A stretch of DNA of 64,000 nt from Siphonodentalium dalli (Eukaryota; Mollusca; Scaphopoda; Gadilida; Siphonodentaliidae): contig CP136061.1 of assembly GCA_032622095.1 (NCBI GenBank), positions 170,383,107 to 170,447,106 on the forward strand. Reading direction: 5' to 3'. The position numbers were made by a program, and so were the translations under genes. The notes below the pieces were generated by a model. It saw nothing but the letters and a program-made list of their open reading frames with translations. It had not been told where the DNA came from and ran no database searches. Within the stretch, counting starts at the first letter, position 1; every line of letters begins with the position of its first letter. Positions 30,101-45,299 of the stretch are shown here, piece after piece.

Positions 30101-33100
30101 GGTATCCCCACCACATACATCTATAGGTATCCCCACCACATACATATATAGGTGTCCCCACCGCACACACATAGATAGGTATCCGCACCAAATACATATA
30201 TAGGTATCCCCACCACACACATATATAGGTATCCCCACCACATACATATATAGGTATCACCGCCACATACATATATAGGTATCCCCGCCACCCCACCACA
30301 TACATCTATAGGTATCCCCAACACATACATATATAGGAATCACCACCACATACATATATAGGTATCCCCACCACATACATATATAGGTATCCTCACCACA
30401 CACATCTATAGGTATCCTCACCATACACATATATAGGTATCCCTACCACGCACATATATAGGTATCACCACCACATACATATAAATGTATCCCCACCACA
30501 TATATATATAGGTATCCCCACCACATACATATATAGGTATCCCCACCACATACATATATAGGTCTCCCCGCCACATACATATATAGGTATCCCCACCACA
30601 AACATATATAGGTATCACCACCACACATCTATAGGTATCCCCACCACATACATCTATAGGTATCCCCACCACATACATATATAGGTATCCCCACCATATA
30701 CATTTATAGGTATCCCCGTCACACACATATATAGGTATCACCACTAGATACATCTATAGGTATCCCCGCCACACACATCTATAGGTATCCCCACCACATA
30801 CATCTATAGGTATCCCCGCCACATACATCTATAGGTCTCCCCGCCACATACATATATAGGTATCCCCACCACATACATATATATGTATCCCCGCCACATA
30901 CATCTATAGGTCTCCCCGCCACAAACATATATAGGTATCCCCACCCACCACACACATCTAAAGGTATCCCCGCCACATACATCTATAGGTCTCCCGCCAC
31001 ATACATATATAGGTATCCCCACCACAAACATATATAGGTATCCCCACCACACAAATATATAGGTATCCCCACCACATACATATATAGGTATCCTCACCAC
31101 ACACACATATATGTATCCCCACCACATACATCTATAGGTATCCCCGCCACACACATATATAGGTATCACCACCACATACATCTAAAGGCATCCGCGCCAC
31201 ATACATATTTAGGTATCCCCACCACACACATCTAAAGATATCACCGCCACATACATATATTTGTTTCCCCACCACATACATATATAGGTATCCCCACCGC
31301 ATACATATATAGGTATCCCCACCACACACGTATATAGGTATCCCCACCACATACATATATAGGTCTCCCCGCCACACACATCTATAGGTATCCCCACCAC
31401 ATACATCTATAGGTATCCCCACCACATACATATATAGGTGTCCCCACCGCACACACATAGATAGGTATCCGCACCAAATACATATATAGGTATCCCCACC
31501 ACACACATATATAGGTATCCCCACCACATACATATATAGGTATCACCGCCACATACATATATAGGTATCCCCGCCACCCCACCACATACATCTATAGGTA
31601 TCCCCAACACATACATATATAGGAATCACCACCACATACATATATAGGTATCCCCACCACATACATATATAGGTATCCTCAACACACACATCTATAGGTA
31701 TCCTCACCATACACATATATAGGTATCCCTACCACGCACATATATAGGTATCACCACCACATACATATAAATGTATCCCCACCACATATATATATAGGTA
31801 TCCCCACCACATACATATATAGGTATCCCCACCACATACATATATAGGTCTCCCCGCCACATACATATATAGGTATCCCCACCACAAACATATATAGGTA
31901 TCACCACCACACATCTATAGGTATCCCCACCACATACATCTATAGGTATCCCCACCACATACATATATAGGTATCCCCACCATATACATTTATAGGTATC
32001 CCCGTCACACACATATATAGGTATCACCACTAGATACATCTATAGGTATCCCCGCCACACACATCTATAGGTATCCCCACCACATACATCTATAGGTATC
32101 CCCGCCACATACATCTATAGGTCTCCCCGCCACATACATATATAGGTATCCCCACCACATACATATATATGTATCCCCGCCACATACATCTATAGGTCTC
32201 CCCGCCACAAACATATATAGGTATCCCCACCCACCACACACATCTAAAGGTATCCCCGCCACATACATCTATAGGTCTCCCGCCACATACATATATAGGT
32301 ATCCCCACCACAAACATATATAGGTATCCCCACCACACAAATATATAGGTATCCCCACCACATACATATATAGGTATCCTCACCACACACACATATATGT
32401 ATCCCCACCACATACATCTATAGGTATCCCCGCCACACACATATATAGGTATCACCACCACATACATATATAGGTATCACCACCGCATACATATATAGGT
32501 ATCCCCGCCACATACATATATAGGTATCCCCGCCACATACATCTATAGGTCTCCCCGCCACACACATCTATAAGTATTCCCACCACATGCATATATAGGT
32601 ATCCCCGCCACATACAACTATAGGTCTCCCCGCCACATACATATATAGGTATCCCCACCACATACATATATAGGTCTCCCCGCCACAAACATATAGGTAT
32701 CCCCACCACACACATATAGGTATCCCCACCACACACATGTATAGGTATCACCACCACATACATATATAGGTATCCCCAACGCATACATATATAGGTATCC
32801 CCACCACATACATATATAGGTATCCCCACCACATACATATATAGGTATCCCCGCCACATACATCTATAGGTCTCCCCGCCACATACATATATAGGTATCC
32901 CCACCACAAACATATATAGGTATCACCACCACACATCTATAGGTATCCCCACCACATACATCTATAGGTATCCCCACCACATACATATATAGGTATCCCT
33001 CCATATACATTTATAGGTATCCCCGTCACACACATATATAGGTATCACCACTACATACATCTATAGGTATCCCCGCCACACACATCTATAGGTATCCCCA
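26500..33100. repeat. A-type block A3, 6.5-6.6 kb period with the next block
   Basis: Matches 33.1-36.8 kb at an offset of 6,598 (anchors 26,835/33,433, 27,322/33,920, 28,298/34,896), which falls to 6,488 at the ACATAGATAG unit (30,169/36,657). It also matches block A1 at an offset of 26,461 (1,443/27,904). The internal 1,286-bp duplication is absent from the other A blocks. A one-base insertion at about 28,572 (CATTCTATAGG) and similar single-base changes near 29,175 and 29,484 shift the unit phase locally. Confidence 0.8.
29882..32453. repeat. 1,286-bp tandem duplication in A3
   Basis: Two copies, about 29,882-31,167 and 31,168-32,453, with constant 1,286-bp spacing of all anchors: ACATAGATAG units 30,169/31,455, stubs 30,287/31,573 and ORF-start anchors 30,753/32,039. 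Each copy starts at a CATCTAAAGGCATCCGCGCC unit. The order inside joins the middle of an A block to a segment otherwise found at 22.5-23.0 and 25.4-25.9 kb, so a rearranged hybrid was formed first and then duplicated. The copies are nearly identical, including one-base-short CTCCCGCC units near 30,993 and 32,279, which points to a young duplication. Confidence 0.9.
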
Positions 33101-36100
33101 CCACATACATCTATAGGTATCCCCGCCACATACATCTATAGGTCTCCCCGCCACATACATATATAGGTATCCCCACCACATACATATATATGTATCCCCG
33201 CCACATACATCTATAGGTCTCCCCGCCACAAACATATATAGGTATCCCCACCACACACATCTAAAGGTATCCCCGCCACATACATCTATAGGTCTCCCCG
33301 CCACATACATATATAGGTATCCCCACCACAAACATATATAGGTATCCCCACCACACAAATATATAGGTATCCCCACCACATACATATATGTATCCCCACC
33401 ACATACATCTATAGGTATCCCCGCCACACACATATATAGGTATCACCACCACACACATATATAGGTATCACCACCACATACATATATAGGTATCACCGCC
33501 GCATACATATATAGGTATCCCCGCCACATACATATATAGGTATCCCCGCCACATACATCTATAGGTCTCCCCGCCACACACATCTATAAGTATTCCCACC
33601 ACATGCATATATAGGTATCCCCGCCACATACAACTATAGGTCTCCCCGCCACATACATATATAGGTATCCCCACCACATACATATATAGATCTCCCCGCC
33701 ACAAACATATAGGTATCCCCACCACACACATATAGGTATCCCCACCACACACATGTATAGGTATCACCACCACATACATATATAGGTATCCCCAACACAT
33801 ACATATATAGGTATCCCCACCACATACATATATAGGTATCCCCACCACATACATATATAGGTATCCCCACCACATACATCTATAGGTATCCCCACCACAT
33901 ACATATATTGGTATCCCCATAATATGCATATATAGGTATCCCCACCACATACAAATATAGGTATCCCCACCACATACATATATAGGTATCCCGCCACACA
34001 CATATATAGGTATCCCCGCCACATACACATATAGGTATCCCCGCCACATACATATATAGGTATCCCCGCCACACACATATATAGGTCTCCCCACTACACA
34101 CATATATAGGTATCCCCGCCCACACATATATAGGTATCCTCACCACACACATATATAGGTATCCCCGCCACATACATCTATAGGTATCCCCACCACATAC
34201 ATATATAGGTATCCCCACCACCTACATTTATAGGTATCACCACCACATAGATATATATGTATCACCACCACACACATATATAGGTATCCCCACCACACAC
34301 GTATATAGGTATTCCCACCACATACATATATAGGTATCCCCAACACACACATATATAGGTATCCCCACCACATACATATATAGGTATCACCACCACATAC
34401 ATATATAGGTATCCCCGCCACACACATATATAGGTTTCCCCGCCACATACATATATAGGTATCCCCACCACACACATCTATAGGTATCCCCACCACATAC
34501 ATATATAGGTATCACCACCACATACATATATAGGTATCCAGACCACACACATATATAGGTATACCCGCCACATAAATATATAGGTATCACCACTACACAC
34601 ATATATAGGTCTCCCCACCACATACATCTATAGATATCACCACCACACACATCTATATGTATCCACACCACATACATCTATAGGTATCCCCACCACACAC
34701 ATCTATAGGTATCCCCACCACACACATATATAGGTATCCCCACCATACACATATATAGGTATCCCCGCCACACACATCTGTAGGTATTCCCACCACATAC
34801 ATATATAGGTATCACCACCACACACATATAGGTATCCCCGCCACATACATATAGGTATCCCCACCACACACATATAGGTATCCCAACCACACACATCTAT
34901 AGGTATCGCCACCACATACATCTATAGGTATCCCCACCACATACATATATAGGTATCACCTCCACACACATATATAAGTCTCCCCACCACACACATATAT
35001 ATGTATCCCCGCCACATACATCTATAGGTCTCCCCACCACATACATATATAGGTATCACTACCACATACATCTATAGGTATCACCACCACATACATATAT
35101 AGGTATCCCCGCCACATACATCTATTGGTATCCCCGCCACACACATCTATAGGTATCCCCATCACATACATCTATAGGTATCCCCGCCACATACATCTAT
35201 AGGTCTCCCCGCCACATACATATATAGGTATCCCCAACACATACATATATATGTATCCCCACCACATACATCTATAGGTCTCCCCGCCATAAACATATAT
35301 AGGTATCCCCACCACACGCATCTATAGGTATCCCAGCCACATACATCTATAGGTCTCCCCGCCACATACATATATAGGTATCCCCACCACAAACATATAT
35401 AGGTATCCCCACCACACAAATATATAGGTATCCCCACCACATACATCTATAGGTATCCCCGCCACACACATATATAGGTGTCACCACCACATACATCTAT
35501 AGGTATCACCACCACATACATCTATATGTATCCCCACCACATACATATATAGGTATCCCCGTCACATACATATATAGGTGTCCCCACCACACACATACAT
35601 AGGTATCCCCACCAAACACATATATAGGTATCCCCACCACACACATCTATAGGAATCCCCACCACACACACATATAGGTCTCCCCACCACATACATATCT
35701 AGGTATCCCCACCACACACATATATAGGTATCACCACCACATACATATTTAGGTATTCTCACCACACACACCTATAGGTATCCCCACCACACACATATAT
35801 AGGTATCCCCACCACATACATCTATAGGTATCACCACCACACACATATATAGGTATCCCCACCACACACATATATAGGTATCACCACCACACACATATAT
35901 AGTTATCACCACCACATACTTATATAGGTATCACCACCACATACGTATATATGTATCCCCACCACACACATATATAGGTATCCCCACAACACACATATAT
36001 AGGTATCCCCGCCACACACATATATAGGTATCACCACCGCATACATAGGTATCACCACCACACACATATATAGGTATCCCCACCAAAAACATATAGGTAT

Positions 36101-39100
36101 CACCACCACACATCTATAGGTATCCCCACCACATACATCTATAGGTATCACCACCACATACATATATAGGTATCCCCACCATATACATTTATAGGTATTC
36201 CCGCCACACACATATATAGGTATCACCACTACATACATCTATAGGTATCACCACCACATACATATATAGGTATCCCCACACACATATATAGGTATCCCCA
36301 CCACACACATATATGGGTATCCCCGCCACACACATATATAGGTATCCCCACCACATATATATAGGTATCCCCACCACATACATCTAAAGGCATCCGCGCC
36401 ACATACATATTTAGGTATCCCCACCACACACATCTAAAGATATCACCGCCACATACATATATTTGTTTCCCCACCACATACATATATAGGTATCCCCACC
36501 GCATACATATATAGGTATCCCCACCACACACGTATATAGGTATCCCCACCACATACATATATAGGTCTCCCCGCCACACACATCTATAGGTATCCCCACC
36601 ACATACATCTATAGGTATCCCCACCACATACATATATAGGTGTCCCCACCGCACACACATAGATAGGTATCCGCACCAAATACATATATAGGTATCCCCA
36701 CCACACACATATATAGGTATCCCCACCACATACATATATAGGTATCACCGCCACATACATATATAGGTATCCCCGCCACCCCACCACATACATCTATAGG
36801 TATCCCCAACACATACATATATAGGTATCACCACCACATACATATATAGGTATCCCCACCACATACATATATAGGTATCCTCACCACACACATCTATAGG
36901 TATCCTCACCACACACATATATAGGTATCCCTGCCACGCACATATATAGGTATCACCACCACATACATATAAATGTATCCCCACCACATACATATATAGG
37001 TATCCCCACCACATACATATATAGGTATCCCCACCACATACATATATAGGTATCCCCACCACATACATCTACAGGTATCCCCACCACATACATCTATAGG
37101 TATCCCCACCACATACATATATAGGTATCCCCACCACATACATCTATAGGTATCCCCACCACATACATATATAGGTATCACCACCACACAAATATATAGG
37201 TATCCCCACCACATACATCTATAATTATCCCCACCACATACATCTATAGGTATCCCCACCACATACATATATAGGTATCCGCACCACACATCTATAGGTA
37301 TACCACCACATACATATATTGGTATCACCACCACACACATATATGTTTCCCCACCACATACATCTATAGGTATCCCCACCACATACATATATAGGTATCC
37401 CCGCCACATACATATATAGGTATACCCACCACACACATATATAGGTACCCCACCACACACATATATAGGTATCACCACCACACACATATATAGGTATCGC
37501 CGCCACATACATATATAGGTATCACCACCACTTACATATATAGGTATCACCACCACATACATATATAGGTCTCCCCACAACACACATATATAGGTATCAC
37601 CACCACACACATATATAGGTCTCCCCACAACACACATATATAGGTATCCCCACCATACACATCTATAGGTATCCCCACCACACACATATATAGGTCTCCC
37701 CACCACATACATCTATAGGTATCCCCACCATACACATATATAGGTATCCCCGCCACACACATCTATATGTATCCCCACCACATACATATATAGGTATCCC
37801 CACCACACACATATGTAGGTATCCCCACCACATACATATATAGGTATCACCACCACACACATATAGGTATCCCCGCCACATACATATAGGTATCCCCACC
37901 ACACACATATAGGTATCCCCACCACACACATATATAGGTATCACCACCACATACATATATAGGTATCCCCAACACATACATATATAGGTATCCCCACCAC
38001 ATACATATATAGGTATCCCCACCACACACATCTATATGTATCCCCACCACACAATTATATAGGTATCACCACCACACACATATATAGGTATCCCCGCCAC
38101 AGACATATATAGGTATCCCCACCACACACATCTATAGGTATCCCCACCACATACATCTATAGGGATCCCCGCCACACACATCTATAAGTATTCCCACCAC
38201 ATGCATATATAGGTATCCCCGCCACATACAACTATAGGTCTCCCCGCCACATACATATATAGGTATCCCCACCACATACATATATAGGTCTCCCCGCCAC
38301 AAACATATAGGTATCCCCACCACACACATATAGGTATCCCCACCACACTCATGTATAGGTATCACCACCACATACATATATAGGTATCCCCAACACATAC
38401 ATATATAGGTATCCCCACCACATACATATATAGGTATCCCCACCACATACATATATAGGTATCCCCACCACATACATCTATAGGTATCCCCACCACATAC
38501 ATATATAGGTATCCCCATAATATGCATATATAGGTATCCCCACCACATACATATATAGGTATCCCCGCCACACACATATATAGGTATCCCCGACACATAC
38601 ATATATAGGTATCCCCGCCACATACATATATAGGTATCCCCACACACACATATATAGGTCTCCCCACTACACACATATATAGGTATCCCCGCCCCACACA
38701 TATATAGGTATCCTCACCACACACATATATAGGTATCCCCGCCACATACATCTATAGGTATCCCCACCACATACATATATAGGTATCCCCACCACATACA
38801 TATATAGGTATCACCACCACATAGATATATATGTATCACCACCACACACATATATAGGTATCCCCACCACACACATATATAGGTATCCCCACCACATACA
38901 TATATAGGTATCCCCAACACACACATATATAGGTATCCCCACCACATACATATATAGGTATCACCACCACATACATATATAGGTATCCCCGGCACACACA
39001 TATATAGGTTTCCCCGCCACATACATATATAGGTATCCCCACCACACACATCTATAGGTATCCCCACCACATACATATATAGGTATCACCACCACATACA

Positions 39101-42100
39101 TATATAGGTATCCAGACCACACACATATATAGGTATACCCGCCACATAAATATATAGGTCTCCCCACCACACACATATATAGGTCTCCCCACCACATACA
39201 TCTATAGGTATCACCACCACACACATCTATATGTATCCCCACCACATACATCTATAGGTATCCCCACCACACACATCTATAGGTATCCCCACCACACACA
39301 TATATAGGTATCCCCACCATACACATATATAGGTATCCCCACCACACACATATAGGTATCCCAACCACACACATCTATAGGTATTACCACCACATACATC
39401 TATAGGTATCCCCACCACATACATATATAGGTATCACCTCCACACACATATATAAGTCTCCCCACCACACACATATATAGGTATCCCCGCCACATACATC
39501 TATAGGTCTCCCCACCACATACATATATAGGTATCACCACCACATACATCTATAGGTATCACCACCACATACATATATAGGTATCCCCGCCACATACATC
39601 TATTGGTATCCCCGCCACACACATCTATAGGTATCCCCACCACATACATCTATAGGTCTCCCCGCCACATACATATATAGGTATCCCCAACACATACATA
39701 TATATGTATCCCCACCACATACATCTATAGGTCTCCCCGCCACAAACATATATAGGTATCCCCACCACACGCATCTATAGGTATCGCCGCCACATACATC
39801 TATAGGTCTCCCCGCCACATACATATATAGGTATCCCCACCACAAACATATATAGGTATCCCCACCACACAAATATATAGGTATCCCCACCACATACATA
39901 ATATAGGTATCCTCACCACACACATATAGGTATCCCCACCACATACATCTATAGGTATCCCCGCCACACACATATATAGGTATCACCACCACATACATCT
40001 ATAGGTATCACCACCACATACATATATAGGTATCCCCGCCACATACATATAGAGGTATCACCACCACATACATCTATATGTATCACCACCACATACATCT
40101 ATAGGTATCCCCACCACATACATATATAAGTATCCCCGCCACATACATTTATAGGTATCCCCACCACATACATATATAGGTATCCCCGTCACATACATAT
40201 ATAGGTGTCCCCACCACACACATACATAGGTATCCCCACCAAACACATATATAGGTATCCCCACCACACACATCTATAGGAATCCCCACCACACACACAT
40301 ATAGGTCTCCCCACCACATACATATCTAGGTATCCCCACCACACACATATATAGGTATCACCACCACATACATATTTAGGTATTCTCACCACACACACCT
40401 ATAGGTATCCCCACCACACACATATATAGGTATCCCCACCACATACATCTATAGGTATCACCACCACACACATATATAGGTATCCCCACCACACACATAT
40501 ATAGGTATCACCACCACACACATATATAGGTATCACCACCACATACTTATATAGGTATCACCACCACATACGTATTTATGTATCCCCACCACACACATAT
40601 ATAGGTATCCCCACAACACACATATATAGGTATCCCCGCCACACACATATATAGGTATCACCACCGCATACATAGGTATCACCACCACACACATATATAG
40701 GTATCCCCACCACATACATATATAGGTATCACCACCACACATCTATAGGTATCCCCACCACATACATCTATAGGTATCCCCACCACATACATATATAGGT
40801 ATCCCCACCATATACATTTATAGGTATCCCCGCCACACACATATATAGGTATCACCACTACATACATCTATAGGTATCACCACCACATACATATATAGGT
40901 ATCCCCACACACATATATAGGTATCCCCACCACACACATATATAGGTATCCCCGCCACACACATATATAGGTATCCCCACCACATATATATAGGTATCCC
41001 CACCACATACATCTAAAGGCATCCGCGCCACATACATATATAGGTATCCCCACCACACACATCTAAAGATATCACCGCCACATACATATATATGTTTCCC
41101 CACCACATACATATATAGGTATCCCCACCGCATACATATATAGGTATCCCCACCACACACGTATATAGGTATCCCCACCACATACATATATAGGTCTCCC
41201 CGCCACACACATCTATAGGTATCCCCACCACATACATCTATAGGTATCCCCACCACATACATATATAGGTGTCCCCACCACACACAGATAGATAGGTATC
41301 CGCACCAAATACATATATAGGTATCCCCACCACTCACATATATAGGTATCCCCACCACATACATATATAGGTATCACCGCCACATACATATATAGGTATC
41401 CCCGCCACCCCACCACATACATCTATAGGTATTCCCAACACATACATATATAGGTATCACCACCACATACATATATAGGTATCCCCACCACATACATATA
41501 TAGGTATCCTCACCACACACATCTATAGGTATCCTCACCACACACATATATAGGTATCCCTACCACGCACATATATAGGTATCATCACCACATACATATA
41601 AATGTATCCCCACCACATACATATATAGGTATCCCCACCACATACATATATAGGTATCCCCACCACATACATATATAGGTATCCCCACCACACACATCTA
41701 CAGGTATCCCCACCACATACATCTATAGTTATCCCCACCACATACATATATAGGTATCCCCACCACATACATCTATATGTATCCCCACCACATACATATA
41801 TAGGTATCACCACCACACAAATATATAGGTATCCCCACCACATACATCTATAATTATCCCCACCACATACATCTATAGGTATCCCCACCACATACATATA
41901 TAGGTATCCGCACCACACATCTATAGGTATCACCACCACATACATATATTGGTATCACCACCACACACATATAGGTTTCCCCACCACATACATCTATAGG
42001 TATCCCCACCACATACATATATAGGTATCCCCGCCACACGCATATATAGGTATCCCCACCACACACATATATAGGTATCACCACCACACACATATATAGG

Positions 42101-42700
42101 TATCGCCGCCACATACATATATAGGTATCCCCACCACACACATATATAGGTACCCCACCACACACATATATAGGTATCACCACCACACACATATATAGGT
42201 ATCGCCGCCACATACATATATAGGTATCACCACCACATACATATATAGGTATCACCACCACATACATATATAGGTATCCCCGCCACATACATATATAGGT
42301 ATCACCACCACACACATATATAGGTCTCCCCACAACACACATATATAGGTATCCCCACCATACACATCTATAGGTATCCCCACCACACACATATATAGGT
42401 CTCCCCACCACATACATCTATAGGTATCCCCACCATACACATCTATAGGTATCCCCGCCACACACATCTATATGTATCCCCACCACATACATATATAGGT
42501 ATCCCCACCACACACATATGTAGGTATCCCCACCACATACATATATAGGTATCACCACCACACACATATAGGTATCCGCGCCACATACATATAGGTATCC
42601 CCACCACACACATATAGGTATCCCCACCACACACATCTATAGGTATCACCACCACATACATATATATGTATCCCCAACACATACATATATAGGTATCCCC
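33100..42700. repeat. A-type blocks A4 and A5, 4.6-4.7 kb period
   Basis: Two successive A blocks. Anchors: TAATATGCAT 33,920/38,518 (4,598), series start 35,771/40,398 (4,627), stub 36,775/41,404 (4,629), and cassette region 37,762/42,467 (4,705). The growing offset shows net loss of three to four units from the first copy, including a deletion of about 75 bp plus one base near 37.3-37.4 kb. A4 is the closest relative of A1 at the window start. The CTAAAGGCATCCGCGCC unit occurs in both (about 36,384 and 41,013). Confidence 0.82.
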
Positions 42701-44337
42701 ACCACATACATATATAGGTATCCCCACCACACACATCTATATGTATCCCCACCACACAATTATATAGGTATCACCACCACACACACATATATAGGTATCC
42801 CCGCCACAGACATATATAGGTATTCCCACCACACACATCTATAGGTATCCCCACCACATACATATATAGGCATTACCACCACATACATATATAGGTATCA
42901 CCACCACATACATATATAGGTATCCCCCGCCACATACATATATATGTATCACCACCACATACATATATAGGTATCCCCCCACATACATCTATAGATATCC
43001 CCACCACATACATATATAGGTATCCCCACCACATACATCTATAGGTATCCCCCCACATACATATATAGGTATCCCCCCACATACATATATAGGTATCACC
43101 ACCACACACATATATAGGTATCCCCACCACATACATCTATAGGTATCCCCACCACATACATCTATATGTATCCCCACCACATACATATATAGGTATCCCC
43201 ACCACATACATATATAGGTATCCCAGCCACACACATATATAGGTATCCCCACCACACACATATATAGGTATCACCACTACATACATATATAGGTATCCCC
43301 ACCACATACATATATAGGTATCACCACCACACACATATATAGGTCTCCCCACAACACACATATATAGGTATCCCCACCATACACATCTATAGGTATCCCC
43401 ACCACACACATATATAGGTCTCCCCACCACATACATCTATAGGTATCCCCACCATACACATCTATAGGTATCCCCGCCACACACATCTATATGTATCCCC
43501 ACCACATACATATATAGGTATCCCCACCACACACATATGTAGGTATCCCCACCACATACATATATAGGTATCACCACCACACACATATAGGTATCCGCGC
43601 CACATACATATAGGTATCCCCACCACACACATATAGGTATCCCCACCACACACATCTATAGGTATCACCACCACATACATATATATGTATCCCCAACACA
43701 TACATATATAGGTATCCCCACCACATACATATATAGGTATCCCCACCACACACATCTATATGTATCCCCACCACACAATTATATAGGTATCACCACCACA
43801 CACACATATATAGGTATCCCCGCCACAGACATATATAGGTATTCCCACCACACACATCTATAGGTATCCCCACCACATACATATATAGGCATTACCACCA
43901 CATACATATATAGGTATCACCACCACATACATATATAGGTATCCCCCGCCACATACATATATATGTATCACCACCACATACATATATAGGTATCCCCCCA
44001 CATACATCTATAGATATCCCCACCACATACATATATAGGTATCCCCACCACATACATCTATAGGTATCCCCCCACATACATATATAGGTATCCCCCCACA
44101 TACATATATAGGTATCACCACCACACACATATATAGGTATCCCCACCACATACATCTATAGGTATCCCCACCACATACATCTATATGTATCCCCACCACA
44201 TACATATATAGGTATCCCCACCACATACATATATAGGTATCCCAGCCACACACATATATAGGTATCCCCACCCCACACATATATAGGTATCACCACTACA
44301 TACATATATAGGTATCCCCACCACATACATATATAGG
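42300..44337. repeat. 1,019-bp tandem duplication
   Basis: Copies at about 42,300-43,318 and 43,319-44,337; anchors 42,636/43,655, 42,736/43,755 and 43,136/44,155 all differ by exactly 1,019. Both copies share rare length variants: a five-C GGTATCCCCCGCC unit (42,920 and 43,939) and short CCCCCCACATAC units (about 42,974, 43,050 and 43,074 and counterparts), which are 22-23 bp. The copies look almost identical, apart from a CCCCACCCCACAC change near 44,270. The CCCCCCACATAC type recurs in the 59.3-61.7 kb pair. Confidence 0.9.
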
Positions 44338-45299
44338 TATCCCCACCACATACATCTATATGTATCCCCACCACATACATATATAGCTATCCACACCACA
44401 CACATATATAGGTATCACCACCACATACATATATAGGTATCCCGTCACACACATATATAGGTATCACCACCACATACATATATAGGTATCCCCAACACAC
44501 ACATCTATAGATATCCCCACCACATACATATATAGCTATCACCACCACATACATATATAGGTATCACCACCACATACATATATAGGTATCCCCGCCACAT
44601 ACATATATAGGTATCACCACCACACACATATATAGGTATCCCCGCCACACACATATATAGGTATCCCCGCCACATACATATATAGGTATCACCACCACAC
44701 ACATATATAGGTCTCCCCACCACATACATCTATAGGTATCCCCACCATACACATATATAGGTATCCCCGCCACACACATCTATAGGTATCCCCACCACAT
44801 ACATATATAGGTATCACCACCACACACATATGTAGGTATCCCCACCACATACATATATAGGTATCACCACCACACACATATAGGTATCCCCGACATATAC
44901 ATATAGGTATCCCCACCACACACATATAGGTATCCACACCACACACATCTATAGGTATCACCACCACATACATATATAGGTATCCCAACACATACATATA
45001 TAGGTATCCCCACCACATACATATATAGGTATCCCCACCACATACATATATAGGTATCCCCACCACATACATCTATAGGTATCCCCACCACATACATATA
45101 TAGGTATCCCCACCACATACATATATAGATATTCCCACCACATACATATATAGGTATCCCCACCACATACATCTATAGGTATCACCGCCACATACATCTA
45201 TAGGTATCCCGACCACATACATATATAGGTATCCTTGCCACACACATATATATGTATTCCCACCACACACATATATAGGTATCACCACCACACGCATAT
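44338..45299. repeat. Linker segment with Y-like cassette
   Basis: About 1 kb between two tandem pairs. It holds one cassette of 23-bp units (about 44.88 kb) and a GGTATCCCAACACATAC unit. Its order resembles 59.9-60.5, 61.1-61.7 and 12.1-12.6 kb, so it belongs with the Y-type family and marks the A-to-Y change. No other structure seen. Confidence 0.65.

Noticed and set aside
36906-37712. 268-codon minus-strand open frame as a gene
   Set aside because: It is pure repeat translation with the same 25-residue cycle as every other frame. It owes its length to a one-base deletion and has no promoter, signal peptide, domain or unique sequence.
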